Shown here: positions 18,109 to 26,262 of the stretch, piece after piece
Numbering within the stretch: position 1 is the first letter of the stretch
Layout: each line of letters starts with the position of its first letter
Assembly (NCBI RefSeq): GCF_034087045.1
Contig: NZ_CP139247.1
Span: forward strand, 7,714,001-7,778,000
DNA from: Chitinophaga sancti
Lineage (GTDB): Bacteria; Bacteroidota; Bacteroidia; Chitinophagales; Chitinophagaceae
Length of the DNA stretch: 64,000 bases
Direction: 5' to 3'
The notes under the pieces: generated by a model
Seen by the model: the letters and a program-made list of their open reading frames with translations, nothing else
Told to the model about the DNA's origin: nothing
Databases searched by the model: none
Translations under genes and position numbers: made by a program

Positions 18109-20418
18109 ATGGGTGCACGTTTTGCTTTTCACCTTACAATGTTGACCGCTGTTACGCTCTTTGTTAAGGAATCTTCACAGGCACAGGACAAAGACCTGAC
18201 ACGTTATGTGAAACCAATCATCGGTACTGCTAAAATGGGACATGTGTATCCAGGGGCGACTGTGCCTTTCGGCATGGTGCAACTAAGCCCTGATACGGAT
18301 ACCATTCCTTACGAAATGAATGGAAAATATAACCCGGATGTGTATAAGTATTGCGCGGGTTATCAGTATTCAGACAAGACCATCTGTGGTTTTAGTCATA
18401 CCCACTTCAGTGGTACTGGTCACTCAGACCTGGGCGACTTCCTTATAATGCCGACCACAGGTCAGCTACACCTGAACCCGGGTACAGCAGATCATCCGGA
18501 AACGGGTTACCGCAGTACTTTTTCTCATGACAATGAAACCGCTGCTGCTGATTATTACAAAGTAAAGCTGGATAAATACAACATCACAGCAGAACTCACA
18601 GCTACAAACAGGGTCGGTTTTCATCAATATACTTTTGCAGAAGCTACTGATCAGGCACATATTATTCTTGATCTGATGGCAGGTATTTATAACTACTCCA
18701 ACAAAAACGTGTGGACTTTTGTAAGGGTGGAAAACGATACACTCATTACAGGTTACCGGCAGACGAATGGCTGGGCAAGGACAAGGATTGAATACTTCGC
18801 CATGTCTTTCTCCAAACCATTCTATCAGTATGGCCATCAGAATCAAACGAATGATGTGTACAGAGGTTTCTGGAGAAAGTTTGACACGAACCATAACTTC
18901 CCTGAAATGGCGGGAAGACAGATCCGCGCTTACTTTGATTTCAAAGTAGCTGCCGGCGAAAAGGTGAAGATCAAGTTTGCATTGTCACCTGTAAGCACAG
19001 AAGGTGCATTGAAGAACCTGAGAGAAGAAGCACCGGGATGGGATTTTGAGAAAGTGAAACAGGATGGTCAGGCATTGTGGAACAAAGAACTGCATAAGAT
19101 CGATGCACAACTGCTGAATGATGATGAAATGGTGAATTTCTATACGGCTATGTACCATGCTTTCATAAGTCCTACCACATATATGGATGTAGATGGTAAC
19201 TATCGTGGTTTAGACCAGAACATACATCAGGCGCAGAACTTCACCAACTATACGACTTTCTCTCTTTGGGATACGTATCGTGCATTGCATCCCCTTTTCA
19301 ATATCATTCAGCCAAAACGCAATGCGGATATGGCACAGAGCATGCTGGCACATTTTGATCAGAGTGCACAACATATGTTGCCGGTATGGTCACATTATGC
19401 CAATGAGAACTGGTGTATGATCGGCTATCACAGTGTGTCAGTAATAGTAGATGCGGTGATGAAGGGCAATGCACCATTTGATGCGAACAAGGCACTGGAT
19501 GCCTGTGTGACCACTGCGCGTCATCGTACATATGATGGTTTGGGTTACTATATAGATAATGGTTATGTGCCTGAAGATAAGAGTGGTGCTTCTGTATCCA
19601 AGACACTGGAATATGCTTATGACGACTGGTGTATAGCACAGCTGGCGAAGAAACTGCACAGGGATGATATTTATGCAGAGTTCATCAGGCGTTCTGAGAA
19701 TTATAAGAATGTGTACGATCCTGCTTCAGGCTATATGCGCCCTCGCTTGAGTGATGGTAGTTTCAGGAAAGAGTTTGATCCATTGAAAACAGACAATCAG
19801 GGTTTCATAGAAGGGAATGCGTGGAATTACAGTCTGTATGTACCACAGTATCCTGCTGCTATGATCGCACTGCGTGGAGATAAGAAAGCGTTTTCCCGTC
19901 ATCTGGATTCATTGTTTACGATGCATTTGCCAGATGAGTTCTTTGCAGAGACAGAGGATATTACCAGGGATGGTATAATTGGGAACTATGTGCATGGGAA
20001 TGAGCCATCTCATCATGCGGCTTATTTGTATAACTGGACAGGTGAGCCATGGAAAACGCAGGAGCGGGTAAGGATGATCCTGAAGAAGATGTATAAGCCG
20101 GCTGCTGATGGTTTGGGTGGTAATGACGATTGTGGGCAGATGAGTGCGTGGTATATTTTTACATCCTTAGGATTTTATCCGGTTTGCCCGGGTTCTACTG
20201 AGTATATATTGGGTAGTCCTGCGGTGAAAAGTGCAGTGTTACAATTGGAAAATGGGAAGACATTTACAGTAGAGGCGCCGAATCAGAGCGAAACGAATGT
20301 GTATGTGCAGAAGGTGGTACTGAATGGGAAGCCTGTAGTGAGTAATTCAATTACCCATGAGGATATTATGAACGGTGGTAAGCTCGTGTTTTACATGGGA
20401 GCTAAGCCGAAGAAGTAG
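18109..20418 (+). CDS. GH92 family alpha-mannosidase-type glycoside hydrolase
   Basis: 769 residues with an N-terminal signal segment ending near SSQAQ. GH92 enzymes are calcium-dependent exo-alpha-mannosidases acting on N-glycans or mannans. Diagnostic blocks are KPIIGTAKMGHVYPGATVPFG, CGFSHTHFSGTGHSDLGDFLIMP, FSLWDTYRALHPL, EGNAWNYSLYVPQ, GNEPSHHAAYLYN and GGNDDCGQMSAWYIFTSLGFYPVCPG, covering the whole expected length. It should work in the periplasm or at the cell surface. No SusCD lies beside it. It is followed at once by an IS110 insertion, and a strong hairpin that could be its terminator lies beyond the insertion. The exact linkage specificity is not readable. Confidence 0.96.
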   Translation: MGARFAFHLTMLTAVTLFVKESSQAQDKDLTRYVKPIIGTAKMGHVYPGATVPFGMVQLSPDTDTIPYEMNGKYNPDVYKYCAGYQYSDKTICGFSHTHFSGTGHSDLGDFLIMPTTGQLHLNPGTADHPETGYRSTFSHDNETAAADYYKVKLDKYNITAELTATNRVGFHQYTFAEATDQAHIILDLMAGIYNYSNKNVWTFVRVENDTLITGYRQTNGWARTRIEYFAMSFSKPFYQYGHQNQTNDVYRGFWRKFDTNHNFPEMAGRQIRAYFDFKVAAGEKVKIKFALSPVSTEGALKNLREEAPGWDFEKVKQDGQALWNKELHKIDAQLLNDDEMVNFYTAMYHAFISPTTYMDVDGNYRGLDQNIHQAQNFTNYTTFSLWDTYRALHPLFNIIQPKRNADMAQSMLAHFDQSAQHMLPVWSHYANENWCMIGYHSVSVIVDAVMKGNAPFDANKALDACVTTARHRTYDGLGYYIDNGYVPEDKSGASVSKTLEYAYDDWCIAQLAKKLHRDDIYAEFIRRSENYKNVYDPASGYMRPRLSDGSFRKEFDPLKTDNQGFIEGNAWNYSLYVPQYPAAMIALRGDKKAFSRHLDSLFTMHLPDEFFAETEDITRDGIIGNYVHGNEPSHHAAYLYNWTGEPWKTQERVRMILKKMYKPAADGLGGNDDCGQMSAWYIFTSLGFYPVCPGSTEYILGSPAVKSAVLQLENGKTFTVEAPNQSETNVYVQKVVLNGKPVVSNSITHEDIMNGGKLVFYMGAKPKK

Positions 20419-20477
20419 GCGTTAGCTACGGTGTAGCTTCGGTAGAGCTTCGTTACTACTATAGTACTTCCATATAA

Positions 20478-21851
20478 CTAAGCGACATGTTTTTTTAGTG
20501 ATTCCAGCTTTCTTTCCAAGTAAGCGATTTTGGCATTTTTCCGCTGTTCCTGATATTGTTGCAAATCTAAAGGATTGAACTCTACCTTATTTGTAACCAT
20601 TTTATAGTAAATAGTTGCTATTTTATTGGCGGTTGCTACAATAGCATACTTGTTTCCTCCTTTCGCCTTCATCCGTCTAAAATAGTCTCCCAGCCAGTGA
20701 TCACTTCGCTGAACACCGTTAGCTGCCATCCGGAATGCCTGGCTGGCGGAATTAGGCTTCTTTTTCATCAACTTACTGCTGATTATTTTTCCGCCCGATT
20801 TTTTAGTGTTGGGGCATAAATTCAACCAGGACACAAAATGTTTTTCGCTTTTCCATTTACTCAAGTCAGTTCCTGTTTCTGACAGTATTTCCAAGGCACA
20901 GATGTCACTCATTCCATAAATAGCCAGGACATCGACCCGAAGAATATTTTTCAAAAATGATCTGGTATTAAATATAGGAGCGTTTTTACTCCTCTTTTTT
21001 GCTTTGGACAGAATATCTTCTTTCTTTGTTTCTATCAAAGGGATCTCTCCTTCATTTTGTATAGCTGCATACCTCTGTAATTGTGCTTCTATTGCTTTCT
21101 CGCATGCTATAATTCGTTGCTGAAAGAATTTGTAACTGATATAATTCTCTTCCAATGTGAACAACTGCTCCGCGCGCCAGTTGCCTTCTAATGATTTTAT
21201 TATAACTTCATGACTAGCTTTTATGCGATAATCAAGAAATGGCAAAAAATTCGCAGCATTTCTTTCTCCGGCAATGATAGCTTCGATGATGGCTGTACCA
21301 GACTTACCCACTATATCGCTGATCACTGTATGCAATTTAATATTCATCATCTCCAGTGCCTTTTGCATCCGCAATACAAACCGGCTACTTTCCTCGGTAA
21401 GGGTTCTCCTGTGACGAACCAATGTTCGCAATGTTTCCTGCTCATTTTCCGGCAAATAGCTGCTTTTTACTAATCCGCAACTATGCAGTTGTTGTAGCCA
21501 TTCCGCGTCACTCTGATCCGTTTTTCTACCGGTGACATTGCGTACATGCTGTGCATTGACCAAATAAACATCAAATCCATACAGAATCAAATAGTTGAAT
21601 AAAGGTTTCCAGTAAACCCCTGTGCTTTCCATCGCTATGGTATCTATGCCACATTTTTCCAACCAATCAACTATTTCCTTTAGATCACAACTCATCGTTC
21701 CAAAGACTCGAACAGACTGTTGATCTCGATCTTTGGGAACTGCCACTGCATGGATGGTATCCCCAATGTCAATTCCTGCGGCATTCGGATTAACTACAGG
21801 CATTGGTACAAAACCTGGATTTGCTACTTTTTTGGATGTTTTTTTTGGCAT
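20478..21851 (-). CDS. IS110 family transposase (DEDD recombinase)
   Basis: 457 residues, apparently intact. The N-terminal RuvC-like DEDD domain shows D28 in AAGIDIGD, E75 in AMESTGVYWKP, and D112/D115 in GRKTDQSDAEWL. The C-terminal transposase domain has VDVLAIYGMSDICALEILSE, FVSWLNLCPNTKKSGGK and SASQAFRMAA, where the nucleophilic Ser of the family lies. IS110 enzymes use an element-encoded bridge RNA to pair donor and target DNA. All acidic residues and the reading frame are preserved, so the copy may be active. It is transcribed against the GH92 gene. Confidence 0.95.
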   Translation of the reverse strand: MPKKTSKKVANPGFVPMPVVNPNAAGIDIGDTIHAVAVPKDRDQQSVRVFGTMSCDLKEIVDWLEKCGIDTIAMESTGVYWKPLFNYLILYGFDVYLVNAQHVRNVTGRKTDQSDAEWLQQLHSCGLVKSSYLPENEQETLRTLVRHRRTLTEESSRFVLRMQKALEMMNIKLHTVISDIVGKSGTAIIEAIIAGERNAANFLPFLDYRIKASHEVIIKSLEGNWRAEQLFTLEENYISYKFFQQRIIACEKAIEAQLQRYAAIQNEGEIPLIETKKEDILSKAKKRSKNAPIFNTRSFLKNILRVDVLAIYGMSDICALEILSETGTDLSKWKSEKHFVSWLNLCPNTKKSGGKIISSKLMKKKPNSASQAFRMAANGVQRSDHWLGDYFRRMKAKGGNKYAIVATANKIATIYYKMVTNKVEFNPLDLQQYQEQRKNAKIAYLERKLESLKKHVA

Positions 21852-22022
21852 AGACTTTTTACTTTAAGAAGCAAAAGAGCTTTGCCTTCAAGCATAAATA
21901 AGTATAATCTTCCATACGGGGTCTAGCCCCAATTTGAAACCTAAAAAGCAAGAAGAACCAAACTATGAGATGAATTTTATATTCATTGGACTGTCAGGTC
22001 TTACTGCAAAGTCTTTTGCTTT
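21852..22022 (-). ncRNA. Probable bridge RNA region of the IS110 element
   Basis: On the minus strand, directly upstream of the transposase, four short hairpins follow each other: 22006-22019 (GCAAA/TTTGC), 21970-21986 (ATGAAT/ATTCAT), 21918-21930 (GGGG/CCCC) and 21868-21889 (8 bp with a bulge). IS110-group elements encode a bridge RNA of about 180 nt in this 5' noncoding end, with internal loops that pair with target and donor DNA. Length, place and folding agree. The loops were not matched to DNA because the element ends are uncertain. Confidence 0.5.
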
Positions 22023-22117
22023 TTAAATTTATATTATTCTTGAACATCAGTCGGTGGGCCGCCCCCAGTTATTTTGCGCGAAACATAAGCTGGTTATTCG
22101 TATACTATAAGGGCATC

Positions 22118-22160
22118 AAAAGGGCACTTCAATATCCCGGGGATATTGAAGTGCCCTTTT
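22118..22160. terminator. Strong 20-bp hairpin, likely the displaced GH92 terminator
   Basis: Perfect 20-bp arms at 22118-22137 and 22141-22160 with a 3-nt loop, ending in CCCTTTT on both strands. It can terminate in both directions. It lies just outside the probable IS110 end and in the right orientation for the GH92 gene, from which the insertion would have separated it by about 1.65 kb. Confidence 0.75.
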
Positions 22161-22165
22161 AGTGT

Positions 22166-22195
22166 CGAAGAAGTGACGAAGAAGCATCGAAGAAG
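22166..22195. repeat. 11-bp tandem repeat, three units
   Basis: CGAAGAAG recurs at 22166, 22177 and 22188, an exact 11-bp period with variable last three bases. A weaker fourth unit (TGAAGGAA) follows at 22199. It lies between the hairpin and the orphan gene; function unknown. Confidence 0.6.
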
Positions 22196-22275
22196 CGTTG
22201 AAGGAATACCAGTGGTTTTATGGTGTGATCATGATAAAAGGATTTCGTAAATTTATGATAACTAACCCTACACAT

Positions 22276-22749
22276 ATGAAATCCGCCTCTCAACCAAACC
22301 AGTTCAGGTTTCACAACCTGGGTGTCGGCAACATCCAGTTAGGCCGAAAGCCTGGACATATTCCAGGTATGTTACCTTTTAACCTATACACGGGTAAACA
22401 TCATTTTACTGTTGCTCCTCATGCCAGTCTTTACCATGTATTCAACAGGCCTATTAAGTGTACGATTGAGCAAAAGGACAATGGTATTGCCATGAGTCAT
22501 CTTTTTGCTGGTGTGAATGAGAATGGGTTTATAAACAGGATCTTTATTTACCCGGATCAACCAGGGTTTCAACTGGCTGCCCGGCTGAGTCATTTATACG
22601 GCGAGCCTGCCGCTCAAAATAACTGGGTGACAGATAGTGATACGGAGATTACTTTGCAGACTTCCAATGCCTTGTTGCGAACGGTGATTGCATTTCGTTT
22701 TCTATACGATATGACTGCGTTGAAAGAGTATGAGGTACACGTGGTATAA
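22276..22749 (+). CDS. Orphan hypothetical protein
   Basis: 157 residues from the ATG at 22276; in-frame ATGs at 22198, 22231 and 22255 are alternatives. I prefer 22276 because TAAATTTA at 22246-22253 resembles a -7 element and would put the mRNA start after the earlier ATGs. I do not recognise the family. No signal peptide or transmembrane segment is evident. The protein has many His, Asn and Gln residues (e.g. NLYTGKHHFTVAPHASLYHV) and reads as a small soluble fold. It is isolated: the IS110 remnant region lies before it and a noncoding region after it. The frame looks real because codon use is ordinary, but it could be fast-evolving or recently acquired. Confidence 0.55.
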   Translation: MKSASQPNQFRFHNLGVGNIQLGRKPGHIPGMLPFNLYTGKHHFTVAPHASLYHVFNRPIKCTIEQKDNGIAMSHLFAGVNENGFINRIFIYPDQPGFQLAARLSHLYGEPAAQNNWVTDSDTEITLQTSNALLRTVIAFRFLYDMTALKEYEVHVV

Positions 22750-22757
22750 AAAGAAAA

Positions 22758-22777
22758 GGCCTGCTAAAAAGCAGGCC
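22758..22777 (-). terminator. Hairpin with U tract on the minus strand
   Basis: GGCCTGCT and AGCAGGCC form an 8-bp stem with an AAAA loop 8 bp past the orphan gene. The plus side lacks a U run, whereas the minus side reads TTTTCTTTTT after the stem. It may close the orphan gene by its stem alone, or end a minus-strand transcript coming from the noncoding region to the right. Confidence 0.55.
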
Positions 22778-23491
22778 AGTTATGGTACTTTGGGGGGGAC
22801 AATACAATTTAGGGTTTTCAAAGGGTACAATATTTTAAATCAGCATTCAGGCTAATTGCCTTCTCAATATTATTAAAAATAAAGTTGACGTAGCACGTTT
22901 GATGGATGAATATGTTAGTTGCATTTATTATGTTTGAATTAACTGTTATAACATCGGAATAAACACGCAATGAGCAAAATGCCTGTCAGTCATGCCCGTA
23001 CAAGTTTTTTGGTGGATAAATTGCTGATAAACAGTCTCAGTTTTACGATTTCGTGGGTATAAAAAACCGGCATTGAATCAACACGAAACGTACCTATGCG
23101 CATTCACAAACTGCGTGAATCACGGTCTTATGAATACCGTGAAATCACGGTATTCAAGATCTCCATTCCAAAGTGTAATCGTAATAGCCCTGATCTGACC
23201 GAAGGAGTATCCCAAAACCTGACAGTGTGCAGAAAAAAATAATCCTCACCGATAATTACCGGGGTACATGTACCGTTATTAACGCAGAAATTACTGCATC
23301 TTTACCGGAAAGTTGAGTAGAAAAGGGCGGTTTTTGCATTAGACAAAATTATATATGAACTGATTATACAGTAATTACGAATTTATACACATTGTAATGT
23401 TATGATTATTAATAACTTACAGTGATAACTGTATTTGTTTTAAATTAGTTTTATGTTGTCAATGAGATTTCAAAACCTAAAATAATATCTT
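22778..23491. other. 0.7-kb noncoding region with palindromes and a -7 element
   Basis: No convincing coding frame is visible on either strand. It contains TATGTTTG at 22929-22936, an exact TAnnTTTG element but without a good -33 partner. There is a hairpin at 23131-23156, preceded by the related words GTGAATCACGGT and followed within it by GTGAAATCACGGT. The 12-bp palindrome GGTACATGTACC lies at 23263-23274. The last 150 bp are very AT-rich. It may hold a long leader, an sRNA gene or the control region of the downstream small protein. Confidence 0.5.
23131..23156. promoter_or_regulatory. 11-bp perfect hairpin/operator-like palindrome
   Basis: TGAATACCGTG and CACGGTATTCA are perfect complements around AAAT. 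GTGAATCACGGT just upstream (23115-23126) repeats the inner part GTGAAATCACGGT. No U run follows, so an operator or RNA structure is likelier than a terminator. Confidence 0.45.
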
Positions 23492-23956
23492 ATGTCAGCC
23501 GCTACAATTATGAAAGCCGGTCAGTTTGTAAACGATAAGCATGTAACCATGCTCAAAAATAATTACAGGGAGAATAGATGGAAAGCTAACTCTGAACGTC
23601 TGGGAAAATTGGATTCTCTGAGCGTTTGGTACAGCCTTGATGAACTCAAACATTATATCGAAACAGCTGAAGCTGCTGGTGCTGATGGAATTAGAGTCTA
23701 TTTTGGTGTTTACCCTTCTTCTTTCCCTGAAAACATCCTGCTGGAAGACAGACAAACGATCGTTTTTGTCGCTACTCAGCAGAAAGTAAACGAATCCGGT
23801 AAAACTGAAAACAAAGATCTGTATGTTTCCACACCTAATGGTGCTGAGATCGTAGCTTTCAACTTTGGTTATCCATGTCCTCCGGCCTGTATTGGTCAAG
23901 CTGGTAACGAATTGAGGGGTGTTAAGATCGATGCAGCAATTGCCAGCAAGATCTGA
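23492..23956 (+). CDS. Small conserved-looking soluble protein upstream of a two-component module
   Basis: 154 residues, no signal peptide or membrane segment. The order of blocks NNYRENRW, SVWYSLDELKHYIETAEAAG, ADGIRVYFGVYP and RQTIVFVATQQ resembles small uncharacterised Bacteroidota proteins I have seen with a W(Y/F)SLDELKxYI helix followed by a GIRxYFGxYP strand. I know no function for them. The C-terminus contains FGYPCPPACIG with two Cys. It ends 34 bp before a strong terminator, so its mRNA is probably monocistronic and abundant. Its position before a membrane protein, kinase and regulator suggests it is part of, or controlled by, that module. This is inferred from context. Confidence 0.75.
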   Translation: MSAATIMKAGQFVNDKHVTMLKNNYRENRWKANSERLGKLDSLSVWYSLDELKHYIETAEAAGADGIRVYFGVYPSSFPENILLEDRQTIVFVATQQKVNESGKTENKDLYVSTPNGAEIVAFNFGYPCPPACIGQAGNELRGVKIDAAIASKI

Positions 23957-23990
23957 TTATACCACATCTATATATAGATATCAACTTATG

Positions 23991-24021
23991 CTGCCGGATT
24001 ACTGATCCGGCAGTTTTTTTT
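23991..24021 (+). terminator. Strong intrinsic terminator after the 154-residue gene
   Basis: CTGCCGGAT and ATCCGGCAG form a perfect 9-bp stem with a 5-nt loop, followed by eight T. It separates the small gene from the membrane/kinase/regulator genes, which then need their own promoter or read-through. Confidence 0.9.
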
Positions 24022-24100
24022 GCCAGCCAAAAAATTTCACCCTGCTTTTGCTAACTTTCCACGACCAATAACAGTTAAAAAGCTATCGTATTTATTTCAT

Positions 24101-24796
24101 ATGTCCTGTGCACTACTGAACGTATTAACGTTATCACATTTTTCGCTTTATCAACAACCGGTAATTGTCATGACGATCCTGTTGTGCTTCATTGTTGCTT
24201 TATTGGCTAAACTGCAAAAGAGACCTCCCAGCTACCTGAACTCGTTTCTCATTTATATATCTGTCACTATATCGGTGGAAGTCATCACCTGGTGGTACAG
24301 CCTTCATAATATGAATAACCTAAAGTATTATAATGGCTATGCTATCCTGAATTTCCCATATTTGTTATACCTGCTTCGTTCCTTCCTGTCCACACCTAAG
24401 GTCATCAGGGCGCTGGGTTATACGATTGTTCTATTCCCCATATTTGGGATCGTTAATATGGCCTTTTTACAGGGTACGGGTACCTTTAATACGTATACAT
24501 ATATGCTGGGCTGCCTGCTGGTAGTGATCACCTGCATCTTTTATTTTTATGAACGTATCAAATTTCCGGGTCCTCACAGCCTGCTCCAGGACCCTACTTT
24601 CTGGACTGCTACCGGGCTGCTATTCTTTTACACATGCAGTCTTCCGCTGAACGGGATCCTGAATTTTATTTCCAATATGCCATGGATGGTGTTTACTACA
24701 CTACATGTAACAAATATTATGATAAATATTATTCTATATTTATTCTTTAGTATTTCGTTTATATGCAATCTGATTTTCAGGAAATCTTCCCTGTAG
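24101..24796 (+). CDS. Seven-transmembrane hypothetical protein of the two-component module
   Basis: 231 residues with about seven hydrophobic helices, starting at PVIVMTILLCFIVALLAKL and ending at IMINIILYLFFSISFICNLIF. Short loops and few charged residues suggest an integral membrane sensor or channel-like scaffold rather than an enzyme. The frame is open from a TTG at 24020, but that codon lies in the T run of the terminator, so the ATG at 24101 is chosen; an earlier start would add one more hydrophobic stretch. The last 34 bp overlap the kinase gene. The kinase itself has only one membrane segment and no sensor domain, so this protein is a good candidate for its sensing partner. The family is unknown to me. 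Confidence 0.75.
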   Translation: MSCALLNVLTLSHFSLYQQPVIVMTILLCFIVALLAKLQKRPPSYLNSFLIYISVTISVEVITWWYSLHNMNNLKYYNGYAILNFPYLLYLLRSFLSTPKVIRALGYTIVLFPIFGIVNMAFLQGTGTFNTYTYMLGCLLVVITCIFYFYERIKFPGPHSLLQDPTFWTATGLLFFYTCSLPLNGILNFISNMPWMVFTTLHVTNIMINIILYLFFSISFICNLIFRKSSL

Positions 24797-25599
24797 TATT
24801 TACATCTATCTTCCTGCTTGTATTACTAGTAGGGTTCATTATCATTATGCTGATTCTGAATCAGAAAGGCCGCCTTGCGCAGGCCCAGGAGCTTCGATTG
24901 CTCAAGGAGCGCTATGAACAGGAACTACTCCGGTCACAACTGGAAATCCAGGAAAACGTGTTTGGACACCTTTCCCAGGAGATCCATGATAACATCGGTC
25001 AGTCCCTCACCTTCGTGGCCCTCTCCCTCCTGACTGTACCCGTGGAAAATAACAGCGAAGCGCATGAATACATAGAGGAAAGCCGAAAGGCGCTACAGAA
25101 GGCTATTACAGAGCTACGCGACCTGTCACGAAGCCTCCATACTGACAGAATTACGGAAGTCGGATTAGGACAAAGCATCAATTTCGAGCTGGAAAGACTA
25201 AGGCGGACCAATTTATACGAAACTTCCTTTAATTTTGCAGACATCCGGAACCTGCTTGACCACCAGACTGAGATTATCGTCTTTCGCATTGTACAGGAAA
25301 TGCTGAACAACATTGTGAAGCATGCCAAAGCGACAAAAGTGGAAGTCAGGCTTTCACATAACACAGACTTTATTGACCTGGAAATTACTGATAACGGTAT
25401 TGGTTTTGACCAGGAAGCCCTGTTTGCAGACTTAAACCAGCACAAGGGCCTTGGACTTAGAAACATCCGTAAAAGAGCCAGTCTTATTGGTGGAACCTTT
25501 CAGATCAACAGCGCTAAAAACAGCGGAACTGCTATCCGAATCACTATACCCGTAAACAAACAATCATTCCATGAGCATAACCAGGAAAGCGAAATATAG
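24763..25599 (+). CDS. NarX/DesK-type sensor histidine kinase without its own sensor domain
   Basis: 278 residues. One N-terminal membrane helix (residues ~10-32) leads into a coiled-coil (~38-65). The HisKA_3 dimerisation domain has the phosphoacceptor His75 in SQEIHDNIGQ. The ATPase domain shows the N box MLNNIVKHAKA, ITDNGIGFD and KGLGLRNIRKRA. With almost no extracytoplasmic part, it probably takes its signal from the overlapping 7-TM protein. It overlaps that gene by 34 bp and the regulator gene by 29 bp, which implies coupled translation and fixed stoichiometry. Reaction and phosphotransfer to the regulator follow from the family. Confidence 0.93.
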   Translation: MQSDFQEIFPVVFTSIFLLVLLVGFIIIMLILNQKGRLAQAQELRLLKERYEQELLRSQLEIQENVFGHLSQEIHDNIGQSLTFVALSLLTVPVENNSEAHEYIEESRKALQKAITELRDLSRSLHTDRITEVGLGQSINFELERLRRTNLYETSFNFADIRNLLDHQTEIIVFRIVQEMLNNIVKHAKATKVEVRLSHNTDFIDLEITDNGIGFDQEALFADLNQHKGLGLRNIRKRASLIGGTFQINSAKNSGTAIRITIPVNKQSFHEHNQESEI

Positions 25600-26248
25600 T
25601 GTTGCCATTGCTGATGACCATGTACTTGTCAGAAAAGCCCTTGGGCGATTAATTAACACTTTTGCGGATTACTTCATTCTCTTCGAAGCCAACAATGGGG
25701 AAGAAGTGATCAAAATCATCAATAACAGGGAACTGCAGCTGCCTGATATCCTCATTCTCGACGTGAATATGCCGGGTATGAACGGGTACGAAACTGCCAC
25801 CTGGATCAATAACCATTTCCCTCAGATCAAGGTACTGGCACTGTCCATGCTGAACGATGAATCAGTGATCATCAAAATGCTGAAATCGGGTGCAAAGGGA
25901 TACATTATGAAGAATGTAGAACCAGATGATCTGAAAGAAGCTTTTGATTCTATTATCAAAAAAGACTTCTACCTGCCTGATTATATCTCCGGCAAGGTGA
26001 TCTCTGGCTTGCAGAAAGATGTATTGTCTCTCAGCGAAAAAATCGAACTCACACCCAAGGAAAAAACATTCCTGCAATACCTTTGTACGGAGTTGTCTTA
26101 CAAAGAAATTGCACAAAAGATGTTCGTGAGCCCGCGCACTATCGACGACTACAAAAGCAGTCTTTGCGATAAACTGAAAGTAAAAACCAGAGTAGGTTTA
26201 GTGATCTTCGGCATTCGGTATGGCCTGATCGATATCAATACCGATTAA
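25571..26248 (+). CDS. NarL/LuxR-type response regulator
   Basis: 225 residues. The receiver domain has the acidic pair D15/D16, phosphoacceptor D64 in ILILDVNMPGMNG and Lys in SGAKGYIMK. A linker leads to a C-terminal LuxR helix-turn-helix (~160-220) with ELTPKEKTFLQYLCTELSYKEIAQKMFVSPRTIDDYKSS. It should be phosphorylated by the kinase whose gene it overlaps and then bind promoter DNA. Palindromes in the noncoding region before 23492 are possible targets. It is the last gene of the module; a convergent operon starts 14 bp after it. Confidence 0.95.
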   Translation: MSITRKAKYSVAIADDHVLVRKALGRLINTFADYFILFEANNGEEVIKIINNRELQLPDILILDVNMPGMNGYETATWINNHFPQIKVLALSMLNDESVIIKMLKSGAKGYIMKNVEPDDLKEAFDSIIKKDFYLPDYISGKVISGLQKDVLSLSEKIELTPKEKTFLQYLCTELSYKEIAQKMFVSPRTIDDYKSSLCDKLKVKTRVGLVIFGIRYGLIDINTD

Positions 26249-26262
26249 TGATTGAATAACCA

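Larger units (their letters stand above)
20457..22106 (-). mobile_element. IS110-type insertion element (ends approximate)
   Basis: The transposase gene is flanked by only ~60 bp on its 3' side and ~200 bp of structured noncoding DNA on its 5' side, the layout of the IS110 group. No terminal inverted repeats are seen, as expected. TACTATA occurs at 20457-20463 and 22103-22109, each containing CT; if CT is the shared core, the element is about 1.65 kb. These ends are a guess and need comparison with an empty site. Confidence 0.55.

Noticed and set aside
20478..21851. IS1111-subgroup assignment
   Set aside because: The long noncoding end is on the 5' side and no subterminal inverted repeats are seen, which fits the IS110 subgroup.
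22166..22195. Possible CRISPR array
   Set aside because: Units are 11 bp with no spacers and no cas genes nearby.
24020..24100. TTG start for the 7-TM protein
   Set aside because: The codon lies in the T run of a strong terminator; ATG at 24101 is used.
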